Positions 30,678 to 41,542 of a stretch of 64,000 nt of DNA are shown piece by piece. Numbering within the stretch: the first letter of the stretch is position 1; each line of letters opens with the position of its first letter. The stretch comes from an uncultured Muribaculaceae bacterium. Lineage in GTDB: Bacteria > Bacteroidota > Bacteroidia > Bacteroidales > Muribaculaceae. The DNA lies in assembly GCA_947176745.1 (NCBI GenBank), contig CAMWRV010000002.1:52378-116377 (forward strand). Reading direction: 5' to 3'. The notes below the pieces were generated by a model. That model made no database searches. It was not told where the DNA came from and was given only the letters and a program-made list of their open reading frames with translations. A program made the position numbers and the translations under genes.

Positions 30678-31823
30678 TCAACGCAGATTGTCGTATGCTT
30701 CTTCTATGATTTCAAGAATTTCATGAATTTTCCCGACAGACAGCCCGGCGTTGAGAGAGAATCTGATTCTTTCGCCTCCGGGCGGGACGGTGGGGCGTCT
30801 TATCGGAAGTGCGAGTATGCCGGCTTTCTCAAGCGCAAGCGAAAGGTTTGTGGCAGTTTCTGCGTCTCCGGTGACAAGCGGCACGATTGCAGATCTCGAC
30901 GGGTTGGACCTACCGGTGATCCGTTCGATTCCTTTCCTGAACGTTTCTGAAATCTCCAGGAGATGTCGGCGTTCACAGTCCATGTCAGCCAGCTTTTCAA
31001 GCATGAGGAGTGACCATGCGGCATTTGCCGGGGCGATCGCTGTCGAGAAGATAAGACTTCTCGCCGAGTTTATCAGGTAGTCTTTCAGTGTGCGGCAACA
31101 GATCACAAACGCTCCCGCTGAGGCGCAGGCCTTTCCCAATGTCCCGACTATAATGTCGGCCTCACGGGCAGTTCCGCTTTCCATGGCGACGCCGAGTCCC
31201 TGAGGCCCGACCGCGCCTATTGCATGCGCCTCGTCGACATAAAGCATCATTTTCGGGAATTCATGCTTCAGAGCCGACAGTTCACGTAGAGGCGCGACAT
31301 CTCCGTCCATGCTGTAGACAGATTCGCATACAACTATTATCCGCTCCCGGCTGTCATGCTCTTTTTCGAGAATCCTGCGCAGATGCGCGGTGTCGTTGTG
31401 GTTCCATCTTTTGAAGTCAGCACCGGCCATGCGCAGTCCGTCGATCACCGAGGCGTGTACAAGCCTGTCCGTGGCCCATAATGTACCCGGCACATCGAGC
31501 GCCGACACCAGGCCCGTGTTGGCGTGATAGCCTGAATTGAACAGCAGGGCCGGACGACCGTAGCATTTTTCGAGATATTCTTCCAGAAGGAGGTATATTT
31601 CCTGGTCGGATGCGAGAAGTCTTGACGCAGACGATGTCATGGATGCGTATGGAAACCTCTTGCGGAATTCTTCTGTCCATTCATGAGCGCGTGCCGCCAG
31701 ACCCATGTAGTCGTTCGAACATAGATCTGTCATTCCTGATCCGGAGCGATGTGCCGGAATCCGGCGCATTCTCCCCTCGCTGCGGAATTTATCGGTGATT
31801 TCGCTGTAGATGTCCGTATTCAT
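30678..31823 (-). CDS. bioF: 8-amino-7-oxononanoate synthase
   Basis: DLCSNDYMGLA, LLFNSGYHANTG, LYVDEAHAIGAVGPQGLG, VGTLGKACASAGAF; neighbour of bioA. Start ATG at 31823. Confidence 0.92.
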   Translation of the reverse strand: MNTDIYSEITDKFRSEGRMRRIPAHRSGSGMTDLCSNDYMGLAARAHEWTEEFRKRFPYASMTSSASRLLASDQEIYLLLEEYLEKCYGRPALLFNSGYHANTGLVSALDVPGTLWATDRLVHASVIDGLRMAGADFKRWNHNDTAHLRRILEKEHDSRERIIVVCESVYSMDGDVAPLRELSALKHEFPKMMLYVDEAHAIGAVGPQGLGVAMESGTAREADIIVGTLGKACASAGAFVICCRTLKDYLINSARSLIFSTAIAPANAAWSLLMLEKLADMDCERRHLLEISETFRKGIERITGRSNPSRSAIVPLVTGDAETATNLSLALEKAGILALPIRRPTVPPGGERIRFSLNAGLSVGKIHEILEIIEEAYDNLR

Positions 31824-31827
31824 TTCG

Positions 31828-33096
31828 TTACTCCGGTCTGATGAGATCAAGAAGTGTGTCGCATAGCGTGACAAGCTGCTCGTCGCTTATGGCGAGATAC
31901 GGGGGATAGATATAAGCGTTTTTTCCGAACGGACGGATCCACACACCGGCATCGACGCATTTTTTCTGGAAAGATGCGAGATCGACGTCTTCGGTAAGTT
32001 CGACGACACCGATGGCTCCGAGCACACGCACCTCCCTGACATTGGCGAAGGATTGCGCGGGAGCGAGCCTGTCGATCATGATCTTCTCGATCTCGGCCAC
32101 GCGCTGTTGCCATGGCTGCGAGAGCAGAAGACGGGTCGAGGCTATGGCCACCGAACAAGCGAGTGGATTGCCCATGAATGTCGGCCCATGCATCATGACG
32201 CCGCTCTGAGAACGCGAGATCATGTCGGCGGTCCGTCTGTTGGCGGCGACTGCCGAGAATGTCATGTATCCTCCGGTTATGGCCTTGCCGACAAGCATGA
32301 TGTCGGGTTCGACGCCGGCGTGCTCCCATGCGAAGAGTTTTCCGGTGCGTCCGAATCCGGTGGCGATCTCGTCGAAGATCAGCAGAACATCGTTGGCATC
32401 GCACTCCTTGCGGAGTTCGCGCAGGTATTGCGGATGATAGAACCTCATGCCTCCGGCACCCTGCACGATCGGTTCGAGTATGACGGCGGCGAGACCGGCG
32501 GCGTTCTCGCGGATAAGTTTTCGCATCGGTTCGAAGTCGGCTGGATCCCACTCGTCGTGAAAGCGGCATTGCGGTGCCGGCGCGAAGTGACGTATCGGCA
32601 ACGCCGGACCGAATGCTCCGTGCATTCCCGTGACGGGATCGCAGACAGACATGGCGTTCCATGTGTCGCCGTGGTAGCCGCTGCGGATTGTCGCGAAGTT
32701 TGTCTTTTTCGGATTGTCGTGGGCCTGTACGGCCATCTTCATCGCTACTTCCGTTGCCACCGATCCGGAGTCGGCATAGAAGATATGTTCCATCGACGGG
32801 GGAAGTATGTCAAGAAGCAGACGTCCGAGTTCGACGGCGGGTTCATGTGTGAATCCGCCGAACATGACGTGCGACATTGAGTCGATCTGGCGTTTCATGG
32901 CCTCGTTGAGAACCGGGTGGCTGTATCCGTGGATGACGCACCACCATGATGACATGCCGTCGATGAGCTCACGCCCGTCGGCAAGAGTTATGACCGCTCC
33001 CTTGGCGCTTTTTACCTTGTAAGTAGGAAGCGGATTGTGGGTCGATGTGTAGGGATGCCACAGATGTTTTATGTCAAATTCGTCGTGTATGTTCAT
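31828..33096 (-). CDS. bioA: Adenosylmethionine-8-amino-7-oxononanoate aminotransferase
   Basis: [61 protein letters not shown]. Confidence 0.95.
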   Translation of the reverse strand: MNIHDEFDIKHLWHPYTSTHNPLPTYKVKSAKGAVITLADGRELIDGMSSWWCVIHGYSHPVLNEAMKRQIDSMSHVMFGGFTHEPAVELGRLLLDILPPSMEHIFYADSGSVATEVAMKMAVQAHDNPKKTNFATIRSGYHGDTWNAMSVCDPVTGMHGAFGPALPIRHFAPAPQCRFHDEWDPADFEPMRKLIRENAAGLAAVILEPIVQGAGGMRFYHPQYLRELRKECDANDVLLIFDEIATGFGRTGKLFAWEHAGVEPDIMLVGKAITGGYMTFSAVAANRRTADMISRSQSGVMMHGPTFMGNPLACSVAIASTRLLLSQPWQQRVAEIEKIMIDRLAPAQSFANVREVRVLGAIGVVELTEDVDLASFQKKCVDAGVWIRPFGKNAYIYPPYLAISDEQLVTLCDTLLDLIRPE

Positions 33097-33128
33097 TGGG
33101 TTGTATTGTGTTTTTATCGTCAGGAGCG

Positions 33129-35588
33129 TCAGGCCGGATCGACGTCATAATAGACCTGTGTCGATTTCATTTCCGGCATGGCGGCCGCCTGTGAATAAAT
33201 CATTTCAAGAAGTTCCTTGACTTTCTTCATCGATGCGTTGGCCTCGATCTTGAGCATGAATGACTGGATGTACCAGAGTGCGACGCGGCTCACGAACGGT
33301 TTGACCGGTCCGAGCACCCTGTCGCCGAAGATGCTCCGCAAGAGCACCGAGTATCTGGCGGCCGCACGGTCGGCTGCCGCAGCGTCTTTGTTTCGCAAGT
33401 AGATGTTGATGACTTTGGTGAACGGTGGGTAGCGGTATTTCTCACGCTCCGCTATCTCACGGTCATAATATTCTCTGTATGAATGTCGGCGCACGAATTC
33501 AAGCACCGGGTTCGACGGATCGGTAGTCTGTATTATGACTGTGCCTTTCTCTTTGCGGCGCCCGGCGCGTCCGGACACCTGCTCAAGCATGTTGAACGCC
33601 CGCTCGTTGCTCCTGAAGTCGGGAAAACTCAGCAGAGTATCGGCGTTAACGACAGCGGCCACGCGCACATCACCGAAGTCGAGACCTTTGGTCACCATCT
33701 GGGTGCCGACAAGTATGTCGGTGTCGTGGCGCGCGAATTCCTCGATTATCTCCTGATGGGCGTCTTTGTTGCGTGTGGTGTCGAGATCCATTCGCGACAC
33801 CCGGCTGTCGGGAAAGACCTGATGCACTTCTTCGGCAATGCGTTCTGTGCCGTATCCGAATATGTCGATGCTGTTCTGACCGCACGCCGGACATATGGAG
33901 GGGAGATTGTGCGAGAATCCGCAGTAATGGCATTTAAGAAGGTTGGAAAATTTGTGGTAGACAAGCGACACGTCGCAGTTCTCGCATTTCGGAATCCATC
34001 CGCACTGCCTGCACACGACGACAGGCGCAAACCCGCGTCTGTTCTGGAAAATTATGGCCTGACGGTTGTCTTCAAGCGACTTGCGGACCTCGCTGACGAG
34101 CCGCGAGGAGAGAATGCCGGTGTTCAGTTTCTTTTTTCGCTGGTCGCGCATGTCTACGATCTCTACGTCGGGAAGCACGGACCCTTCATATCGCTCAGAC
34201 AGTGTCACAAGGCCGTATTTGCCGTTGTGTGCCTTGTAGTATGTCTCGACCGACGGCGTGGCCGAGCCGAGTAGGACTTTCGCCCCATGCATCGTGGCCA
34301 GCATCATGGCGGTGTCGCGTGCATTGTATCGCGGTGCCGGATCGAACTGCTTGAAGCTGCTCTCATGTTCTTCGTCTACAATCACAAGTCCAAGGTGCGC
34401 GAAGGGGAGAAAAACTGACGAACGCGCTCCAAGCACTACAAGCGGTTCGTTGCCTGACAACAGACGTTTCCATATATCGACTCTTTCGCTGTCGGAGAAT
34501 TTAGAGTGGTATACCAGCAGACGGTCGCCCAGCACCGTCCTGAGGCGGTCGGTGAGCTGAGTGGTAAGCGATATCTCGGGAACAAGGTAGAGAACCTGAT
34601 TGCCGTCGTGAAGCGCCGACGCTATGAGGTGTGTGTATATCTCGGTCTTGCCGCTTCCGGTAACCCCGTGAAGCAGTACAGTCTGCCTGTCGCGGAAGCC
34701 GGATCTAATTTCTGCGAGAGCCGTCTGCTGTGCGGCTGAAAGTGGAGCTGGGGCGGAGTGTCCTTCCTGTCGGCCGTTGAACCGGTTGATCGTGCGTTTC
34801 TCCTGTCGCATCACACCCTTGTCGACGAGGGCTTTCAGTATGCCGGGGGTGATCCCGGCGGTCTTGATAAGTTCCTGACGGGTCACATCGCGGAGTTTGC
34901 CGTTTGGCGACATCCATCCCGACAGGTCGAGATAGGCTATCAGCGTTTTCTCCTGCTGGCGCGACCTTCGGGTCAGGTCGAAGAATCCGTGTAGAGTCTC
35001 GTGGTCTCCGCGCAGGGCGTTCAGTTCTATGTAGGTCTCTTTGCGGGCGTGATATTTTTCTACTATCTTTTCATCGATATTCACTATGCCTGCGTCAAGG
35101 AGACGGCTTATAATGCCTGTGGCGTCCTTGACTTTGAGTTCGGACTCGATCTCTGACACACGCATCCGTTTGCGCTCTTCGAGCAGCATGATGACCAGAG
35201 CCTGCCGTTCTGTAAGTTTCACTCCCTCAGGAGTGCCGAAGTCTTCGTTGAGAGACACGAATGTGTCGCTTTCCGGCTTGAGTCCGGAGGGAACTGCGGC
35301 TTTAAACACCTCGCCGAGAGGGGAGAGGTAATACTCGGATATCCATTTCCAGAGTCTGAGTTGTGGGTATCGTGTGATCGGCTGGGGATCGAGCAAAGCC
35401 ATAATCGGCTTTGTTTCATAGCCCGGATCGTCGGAGTGCATGCGGTCGACAATCCCGGTGTAATACTTTTTCTTGCCGAACTGCACGAGTACACGTGAGC
35501 CTGTCTGCATATCGGCTTCTGATCCAGCCGGTACGGCATACGTAAACGTGCCCTTCAGGGGCAATGGAAGAATTATTTCTGCATACAT
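33129..35588 (-). CDS. priA: Primosomal protein N' (replication restart helicase PriA)
   Basis: [45 protein letters not shown], paired zinc-binding cysteines, [11 protein letters not shown]. Confidence 0.95.
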   Translation of the reverse strand: MYAEIILPLPLKGTFTYAVPAGSEADMQTGSRVLVQFGKKKYYTGIVDRMHSDDPGYETKPIMALLDPQPITRYPQLRLWKWISEYYLSPLGEVFKAAVPSGLKPESDTFVSLNEDFGTPEGVKLTERQALVIMLLEERKRMRVSEIESELKVKDATGIISRLLDAGIVNIDEKIVEKYHARKETYIELNALRGDHETLHGFFDLTRRSRQQEKTLIAYLDLSGWMSPNGKLRDVTRQELIKTAGITPGILKALVDKGVMRQEKRTINRFNGRQEGHSAPAPLSAAQQTALAEIRSGFRDRQTVLLHGVTGSGKTEIYTHLIASALHDGNQVLYLVPEISLTTQLTDRLRTVLGDRLLVYHSKFSDSERVDIWKRLLSGNEPLVVLGARSSVFLPFAHLGLVIVDEEHESSFKQFDPAPRYNARDTAMMLATMHGAKVLLGSATPSVETYYKAHNGKYGLVTLSERYEGSVLPDVEIVDMRDQRKKKLNTGILSSRLVSEVRKSLEDNRQAIIFQNRRGFAPVVVCRQCGWIPKCENCDVSLVYHKFSNLLKCHYCGFSHNLPSICPACGQNSIDIFGYGTERIAEEVHQVFPDSRVSRMDLDTTRNKDAHQEIIEEFARHDTDILVGTQMVTKGLDFGDVRVAAVVNADTLLSFPDFRSNERAFNMLEQVSGRAGRRKEKGTVIIQTTDPSNPVLEFVRRHSYREYYDREIAEREKYRYPPFTKVINIYLRNKDAAAADRAAARYSVLLRSIFGDRVLGPVKPFVSRVALWYIQSFMLKIEANASMKKVKELLEMIYSQAAAMPEMKSTQVYYDVDPA

Positions 35589-35656
35589 CACTGCAAAGAT
35601 AAGGATTTTCCAAGAATTTTTTATTAATTTTGCCAATATAAACAAATTCACGTGTT

Positions 35657-36271
35657 ATGACTAAGACTAAACTTTCCATCGTAGTGTTGCTGGTCGCACT
35701 TTTTACCGGCCTTTCCGCTCAGGCGAAATTCGGATTCGGACCCAAAGTCGGCATGAACATAAACAAAATGCACTTCAGCGGCGAGAAACTTCTTGATTCC
35801 GACAATCGTTGCGGCTTCACTGGCGGTCTTACCGCCGAATATATCGCTCCGGTTCTTGGACTCGGTGTCGACGTATCGCTCATGTATGCTCACATGAAGA
35901 CTGCGTATGAAATCGAAAACGGGCCTTCGGAAACTGTCAGCGGCAATTTCTTCGAGATTCCCGTGCATCTGAAATACAAGATCGGAATCCCGGCAGTGGA
36001 ATCGATCATCGCTCCCTACATCTTCACCGGCCCCTCGGTGGCTTTCAAGCTCAGCGGTGAGAACAGCTATGCCGGCACCAAGAAGACCCAGTGGGGCTGG
36101 GATCTCGGTCTCGGTCTTGAGTTGGTGAGACACCTTCAGATCGGAGCCGGTTACACTTTCGGTATCAACAAGATCGCCAGTATCATTACTGCAGATTACG
36201 GCATCAGTACAGGTCACGAGATCAAGGTCAAGAACAATTACTGGACTGTCACCGCAGCCTGGATGTTCTGA
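35657..36271 (+). CDS. Outer membrane beta-barrel protein
   Basis: Signal peptide; KFGFGPKVGMNINKMHFSGEKL; barrel-like alternation. Confidence 0.75.
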   Translation: MTKTKLSIVVLLVALFTGLSAQAKFGFGPKVGMNINKMHFSGEKLLDSDNRCGFTGGLTAEYIAPVLGLGVDVSLMYAHMKTAYEIENGPSETVSGNFFEIPVHLKYKIGIPAVESIIAPYIFTGPSVAFKLSGENSYAGTKKTQWGWDLGLGLELVRHLQIGAGYTFGINKIASIITADYGISTGHEIKVKNNYWTVTAAWMF

Positions 36272-36311
36272 TGATGAAGACCGGGAATTCCGGTTTAATC
36301 ACAGTTAGCTT

Positions 36312-36920
36312 ATGAAAAAAATACTATTGACAATATTCTGTTTGGCCGTGGCTTTCGGAGCCTCGGCCAAATTCCGTTGGGGGCCTTCGGTAGGTGCCAA
36401 TTTCCCATATTACTATTGGGAACAGAACCTCGTCAGCTCGACAACTCTTGCCGGTTTTAGTGCCGGTGTGCAGTGTGAGCTTATGATTCCGGGCATCGGA
36501 TTCGGTGTCGATTTCGGCCTTAAGTATGCCAACAGGGGAGGACGTGTGGCTTTCGGCGATCAGTATGTATGGTCATCGGATGGAATAGGCACGGTCGACC
36601 TGCGTCTCCAGACAATCCAGATTCCCGTCAATCTGCGTTTTAAATGGACGAGAATGAACGGTATCGAGAATTATGTGGCGCCGTTCGTATATGCAGGACC
36701 TGAATTCAATATCAATGTGGCCAACACTAAGTGCGATGCTGTCAAACGGGCGGGTGCTTCTCTCGGACTTGGCGTCGGCCTTGGTGCTGAGTTGTTCAAG
36801 AGGTATCAGCTTTCGGGCGGATATGTCTGGGATGTCACATATGATGTAAAGACTCACAAACTTGACGACTTCAGCGCACGTCTCGAAGGTTGGGTTGTAA
36901 ATTTTGCAGTCTTGTTTTAG
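36312..36920 (+). CDS. Outer membrane beta-barrel protein, paralogue of preceding gene
   Basis: Signal peptide; KFRWGPSVGANFPYYYWEQNLV; same layout and terminal aromatic (VNFAVLF). Confidence 0.75.
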   Translation: MKKILLTIFCLAVAFGASAKFRWGPSVGANFPYYYWEQNLVSSTTLAGFSAGVQCELMIPGIGFGVDFGLKYANRGGRVAFGDQYVWSSDGIGTVDLRLQTIQIPVNLRFKWTRMNGIENYVAPFVYAGPEFNINVANTKCDAVKRAGASLGLGVGLGAELFKRYQLSGGYVWDVTYDVKTHKLDDFSARLEGWVVNFAVLF

Positions 36921-36963
36921 CATTCCTGCCGGTCGGGCTTTGATGTCTGACTTTATGGCGGGA

Positions 36964-36994
36964 AATAAGTAAGTGTTTAAATTTGAACACTTAC
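36964..36994. repeat. Palindrome matching the ends of the 25 kb MITE-like element with no interior
   Basis: GTAAGTGTTTAAATTTGAACACTTAC (36969-36994) is 24/26 self-complementary; TTAAATTTGAACACTTAC (36977-36994) is identical to 25253-25270. Confidence 0.75.
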
Positions 36995-37040
36995 ATATGT
37001 TAATACTTAAGGAACCTTGTCCAGTCAGGGAGATTTAGTT

Positions 37041-37391
37041 ATGGAAGAAATGGAAAAGAAGGCCGCGCCTCAGAGTGAAGAGGAATTGCGCATAACCGAA
37101 AAGGCCATTGAGATGCTGCGGACGGTATATGATCCGGAAATCCCGGTCAATGTCTATGATCTTGGTCTTATCTATAAAATCGATTATACGGTGTCAGACA
37201 AGACTCTGCATGTCGACATGACGCTCACCGCGCCCTCCTGTCCGGCGGCTGATTTCATCCTTGAGGATGTAAGGCAGAAGCTGGTCAGCATCAAGGGGCC
37301 GGAGAAGGTCGATCTGCGCCTTGTGTTCGAGCCTGTGTGGTGTAACGACATGATGTCGGAGGAAGCCAAGCTGGAGTTGGGTTTCCTTTGA
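37041..37391 (+). CDS. MIP18/DUF59-family Fe-S cluster assembly factor (SufT/PaaD-like)
   Basis: LRTVYDPEIPVNVYDLGLIYKIDYTVSDKTLHVDMTLTAPSCPAADFI. Confidence 0.88.
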   Translation: MEEMEKKAAPQSEEELRITEKAIEMLRTVYDPEIPVNVYDLGLIYKIDYTVSDKTLHVDMTLTAPSCPAADFILEDVRQKLVSIKGPEKVDLRLVFEPVWCNDMMSEEAKLELGFL

Positions 37392-37472
37392 TGTTTATTT
37401 ATATTTCATCGTTTATTTACTCCTCGCATCAGACTCTGTCCGGATGTGGGGAGTGATTCATTCTGACGAGCA

Positions 37473-38216
37473 GTGACAGCATATTTTCTAAGTGACCTGC
37501 ATCTTGGTGCCCCCTATTTCTCTGACTCACGCGAGGCGGAGAAGAGAGTTGTCGATTTTCTTGATTCGATCAGGCATGACGCCGATGCCATATTCCTTCT
37601 CGGCGACATACTTGATTACTGGTACGAGTACCGTTATGTCGTGCCACGGGGCTTTGTGCGTTTTTTCGGCAAGTTGGCGGAGCTGGCCGACAGCGGTGTG
37701 AGGATAGTCTGGTATATAGGCAATCATGACATCTGGATCTACGATTATCTGCCCACGGAAATCGGCATTGAGGTGATCGACGGCTACTCGGTCGAGGAGC
37801 TTGACGGGCATAAGTTTCTTATGACTCACGGCGACGGAATAGGACGTCTCAAACCATCTTTCAAATTGCTTAGAAAGCTGTTCAGAAACAGGATCTGTCA
37901 GAAGATGTTTTCGGCCATCCACCCACGTTGGACAGTGCCGTTCGCATATAACTGGAGCCGTCATTCAAGAAAGATAGAGGGGCCGTCGGATGCAGACGCA
38001 GAGCGAATGATGGAAAATATCATTACTTTTACCCGTGATTACAAGGAGAAGCATCCGGATGTGGATTATTATTTATTCGGACACCTGCATCTGTTTGTCG
38101 ACAGGGAGGTGGTTCCAGGGGCGAGAATGGTAGTGCTCGGCGAGTGGATCGCCCGGTATTCCTATGCAAGGTGGGATGGATCGGAACTGTCGCTGCATAT
38201 CTGGAACGGACGCTGA
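37473..38216 (+). CDS. lpxH: UDP-2,3-diacylglucosamine diphosphatase
   Basis: FLSDLHLGAP, FLLGDILDYWYEY, YIGNHDIWIYDYL, MTHGDGI, YLFGHLHLF. Confidence 0.85.
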   Translation: MTAYFLSDLHLGAPYFSDSREAEKRVVDFLDSIRHDADAIFLLGDILDYWYEYRYVVPRGFVRFFGKLAELADSGVRIVWYIGNHDIWIYDYLPTEIGIEVIDGYSVEELDGHKFLMTHGDGIGRLKPSFKLLRKLFRNRICQKMFSAIHPRWTVPFAYNWSRHSRKIEGPSDADAERMMENIITFTRDYKEKHPDVDYYLFGHLHLFVDREVVPGARMVVLGEWIARYSYARWDGSELSLHIWNGR

Positions 38217-38300
38217 AACACATTCTCCTTGATCTGGCTCCTTGATCTGGCAAATGTCCCGAAAGTTCTAATGTTCCGGAAGCGAGGGATATGAAATCAT

Positions 38301-38331
38301 AAAAGGCGCGGCCGTCACGGTCGTGCCTTTT
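38301..38331 (+). terminator. Terminator hairpin downstream of lpxH
   Basis: AAAAGGCGCGGCC...GGTCGTGCCTTTT. Confidence 0.65.
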
Positions 38332-38492
38332 ATAAGTTTCTACAGGTAAAAAATCTTAAGGTAAAAAAAGATTGTATTTTAGTCACTGCAAATATATCGC
38401 TTTTTAATCTTACAGCCAAATTAATAGACTCTAAAATCACGAAACCTGTTGCAGAACATCTTTTTGCCTTTTGACTGCGGTGTGACGGAGTC

Positions 38493-38723
38493 TTATTCTT
38501 CACCTTGCTGGCGTTCCCTTTTGAGCAGGAAGAACCGTAGTAGAACGATAATGAACACTTCCGACAGGAACACGATAATGAGCCGTGCAGTCTCACCCCG
38601 GGCTATGAGTTCGGGCGCGAACCATACGGTCATTCCGAATAGATAGATCAGCAGCAATGCGGGCATCCATGTGGATCTACGAATCTTTTTCCTGCCTTTG
38701 AGTCTGTTGGGTGACGGGTTCAT
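38493..38723 (-). CDS. Small two-TM hypothetical protein (76 aa)
   Basis: Overlaps the 3' end of the upstream exonuclease gene by 47 nt; two hydrophobic stretches. Confidence 0.6.
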   Translation of the reverse strand: MNPSPNRLKGRKKIRRSTWMPALLLIYLFGMTVWFAPELIARGETARLIIVFLSEVFIIVLLRFFLLKRERQQGEE

Positions 38724-39384
38724 CGAATTCTCTGTAATATTTTGACTTCTTGTAGTCGAATCCTTCGTTGTTCAGGAAGTTGTATATGTGCAGGCATGCA
38801 AGCGCGTCGAGTGCCGCGTATTCCTGCTGGTGAGAGGTCAGGACGGGCGCTTCCCAGTTAGAGAGCCGTTGTCCTTTGGATATTCTTTTGTCAAATAGAA
38901 TGCCGTAGATGCGTGAGAGGCTGTTGTCGGCTATGTTGTAACGCTTCACGTATGCCTGAAGATCTATGAAGCCGCCGGGCGAGAAAGTAAATTTCTTGTT
39001 CAGGTTGAGGAAGTCGTCATGTATTGAGACGCCGATCTTGACAATGGCCTCGTTTTCGAGAATGTCGGCGATGCACTTGGGCAACCCTATGTGGTTTAGC
39101 CGGAACAGGAATGTGTCGCTGAGAGTGGAGAGCTGAAGCAACGATACGGAGTGCCTTTCACCACGGCGGAACGACGGCTTGGTCTCTGTGTCGAAACCTA
39201 TAGTGTCGGTAGCCGACAGAATTTCCGCAGCTTTCACCGCGGATTCCTCATCGTCGACTACAGTGATTTTCCCTGTATAAATCTCGGCAGGCAGTTCGGC
39301 AAGCTCGGTCTTGGTTATGGAGGTTTTCCATACAGTGTGACGTTCCTGTCGGTCTGTGCTGTTTATGTCTGTTATTATGTCCAT
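38677..39384 (-). CDS. 3'-5' exonuclease (DnaQ/RNase D-like DEDDy)
   Basis: TIGFDTETKPSFRRGERHSVSLLQLST, VSIHDDFLNLNKKF, YAALDALACLHIYNFL. Confidence 0.88.
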   Translation of the reverse strand: MDIITDINSTDRQERHTVWKTSITKTELAELPAEIYTGKITVVDDEESAVKAAEILSATDTIGFDTETKPSFRRGERHSVSLLQLSTLSDTFLFRLNHIGLPKCIADILENEAIVKIGVSIHDDFLNLNKKFTFSPGGFIDLQAYVKRYNIADNSLSRIYGILFDKRISKGQRLSNWEAPVLTSHQQEYAALDALACLHIYNFLNNEGFDYKKSKYYREFDEPVTQQTQRQEKDS

Positions 39385-39402
39385 ATATCTTATGGCACAT
39401 GC

Positions 39403-40083
39403 TCACGGCTTAAGAGTCTCCATTTCCATGAACTCCGTGCCTTCGAAGCGCTTCTTGAGCCAATGCCTAATATATTTACGCGTATCTTCTGCAATTATTT
39501 TATCTTTGTCGAAATATGAATTGTAAATCACGGCTTTCAGTTCAATTCCGGCGTTTCTGATAGCGTCGAGAGCGAGCAGTGTGTGGCTTATCGATCCGAG
39601 TGCTCCGTTGGTGACGAGCACGGCCGGGAGCTTCCTTTCGCGCACGTAGTCTATGGTCAGATAGTCTCCTTTGAGCGGCACCATGAGGCCGCCGGCTCCC
39701 TCTATAAGCACTGTGTCGTATTCGCGGGCGAGTTCGTCGGCGGCTTCGTCTATCAGGTTAAGGTCGATTTCCCGCCCGTCAATTCGGGCTGCGAGTTCCG
39801 GACTGCATGGATACGAGAATATCTCGGGTGCGGTGATATGCAGCCTGTCGGCGGCCGTAGTGTCGATGCCCATGATGCGGCGGTGGATGGCTATGTCTTC
39901 GCTGAATCCGCTGTTGCCCGTCTGGACGAATTTCATTGTCATCGCGTTTCCGCCGTTTTCGTTGATCAGCCGGGCGAGCCAGCCTGTGGCGTAGCTTTTT
40001 CCTGCGTCTGTATCAATGCCGGTCACAAAGATCTTGCGTGGCCATGTGGCCGTAATGTCGTTATTAGTGCTTGCGTTATTCAT
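39403..40083 (-). CDS. bioD: ATP-dependent dethiobiotin synthetase
   Basis: KIFVTGIDTDAGKSYATGWLA, VLIEGAGGLMVPL. Confidence 0.92.
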   Translation of the reverse strand: MNNASTNNDITATWPRKIFVTGIDTDAGKSYATGWLARLINENGGNAMTMKFVQTGNSGFSEDIAIHRRIMGIDTTAADRLHITAPEIFSYPCSPELAARIDGREIDLNLIDEAADELAREYDTVLIEGAGGLMVPLKGDYLTIDYVRERKLPAVLVTNGALGSISHTLLALDAIRNAGIELKAVIYNSYFDKDKIIAEDTRKYIRHWLKKRFEGTEFMEMETLKP

Positions 40084-40120
40084 ACGCTTTTTGTGGGGTG
40101 GGGTATAATGATAACAAAAG

Positions 40121-40148
40121 ACTGACCCGGCGTGAGAGCCGGGTCAGT
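40121..40148 (-). terminator. Terminator of glyA
   Basis: ACTGACCCGGC-N6-GCCGGGTCAGT perfect 11-bp stem followed by CTTTTG on the minus strand. Confidence 0.75.
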
Positions 40149-40157
40149 TGTTTTATT

Positions 40158-41438
40158 TTACCATGCGAACATCGGATATTCATTCATCATCTCGTTGACC
40201 TCTTGTCTCACTTCTTTGATGACATTCTCGTCATCAGCGTTGCTGAGCACTCTGTCGATGAATCCTGCTATGGTCTCCATCAGCTCCTCTTTAGCTCCGC
40301 GGGTAGTTATTGCTGCCGTGCCGAAACGCAGACCGCTTGTCAGGAACGGACTCCGTGAGTCATAGGGCACCATGTTCTTGTTTGCCGTGATGTCGGCCTC
40401 TACAAGTACACGCTCAGCTTTCTTTCCGCTCATCTCGGGGAACTTAGGTCTCAGATCGACGAGCATGCAGTGGTTGTCTGTGCCGTCAGATATGATCTTG
40501 TAGCCTCTGCTGATAAGCGCTTTTGCAAGAGCATCGGCATTTTTCTTTACCTGCTCCGCATATTCTTTCCACTCGGGCTGAAGAGCCTCGCCGAATGCAA
40601 CTGCTTTCGCTGCGATAACGTGTTCGAGCGGACCGCCTTGTACGCCCGGGAATACTGCCGAGTCAAGCAATGCCGACATTTTCTTGATCTCCCCTTTGGG
40701 AGTGGTCTTTCCCCACGGGTTGTCAAAATCCTTGCCCATCAGAATGAGACCGCCTCGCGGACCGCGCAGAGTCTTGTGAGTGGTGGTGGTCACGATGTGG
40801 GCGTGCTTCACGGGGTTCTCAAGGAGTCCGGCTGCGATCAGACCGGCAGGGTGCGCCATGTCGACCATGAATATCGCACCGATCTCATCGGCGATCTTGC
40901 GGATGCGTGCATAGTCCCATTCGCGGCTGTATGCGCTCGCTCCGGCGATAATGAGTTTCGGACGTTCTGCGCGTGCCTTCTCCTCAAGTTCCTCGTAATT
41001 TACACGGCCGGTTTCTTTCTCGACCGTATAGCTGACAGGCTGGAACATCAGTCCGGAGAAGTTCACCGGGCTTCCGTGGCTCAGGTGACCGCCGTGGCTG
41101 AGATCCATTCCGAGGAATTTGTCGCCCGGCTGCAGGCATGCCATGAACACAGCCATGTTGGCCTGCGCGCCGCTGTGCGGCTGCACATTCGCCCACTCCG
41201 CGCCAAATAGCTTCTTGGCACGTTCGATCGCGAGGTTCTCAGCTTCGTCTACTACCTGACAGCCGCCGTAGTAGCGTTTTGCCGGATAACCCTCTGCATA
41301 TTTGTTGGTGAGACATGACCCCATGGCACGCATTACTTCGTCGCTTACAAAGTTCTCGCTTGCGATAAGCTCGATTCCGCGACGTTGGCGGAGGTGCTCA
41401 CGGTCGATGATCTCGAAAATCTCGTTGTCTCTTTTCAT
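40158..41438 (-). CDS. glyA: Serine hydroxymethyltransferase
   Basis: [61 protein letters not shown]. Confidence 0.97.
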   Translation of the reverse strand: MKRDNEIFEIIDREHLRQRRGIELIASENFVSDEVMRAMGSCLTNKYAEGYPAKRYYGGCQVVDEAENLAIERAKKLFGAEWANVQPHSGAQANMAVFMACLQPGDKFLGMDLSHGGHLSHGSPVNFSGLMFQPVSYTVEKETGRVNYEELEEKARAERPKLIIAGASAYSREWDYARIRKIADEIGAIFMVDMAHPAGLIAAGLLENPVKHAHIVTTTTHKTLRGPRGGLILMGKDFDNPWGKTTPKGEIKKMSALLDSAVFPGVQGGPLEHVIAAKAVAFGEALQPEWKEYAEQVKKNADALAKALISRGYKIISDGTDNHCMLVDLRPKFPEMSGKKAERVLVEADITANKNMVPYDSRSPFLTSGLRFGTAAITTRGAKEELMETIAGFIDRVLSNADDENVIKEVRQEVNEMMNEYPMFAW

Positions 41439-41542
41439 GATGGTGTATTTTTAGATTTAAGTTTGTCTTGATTGATACCGCTTAGACTCCACCTCACAAA
41501 AAATGTCATTGATGGAGTCTTGGTTTGTGTCGTTTTCTTGGA

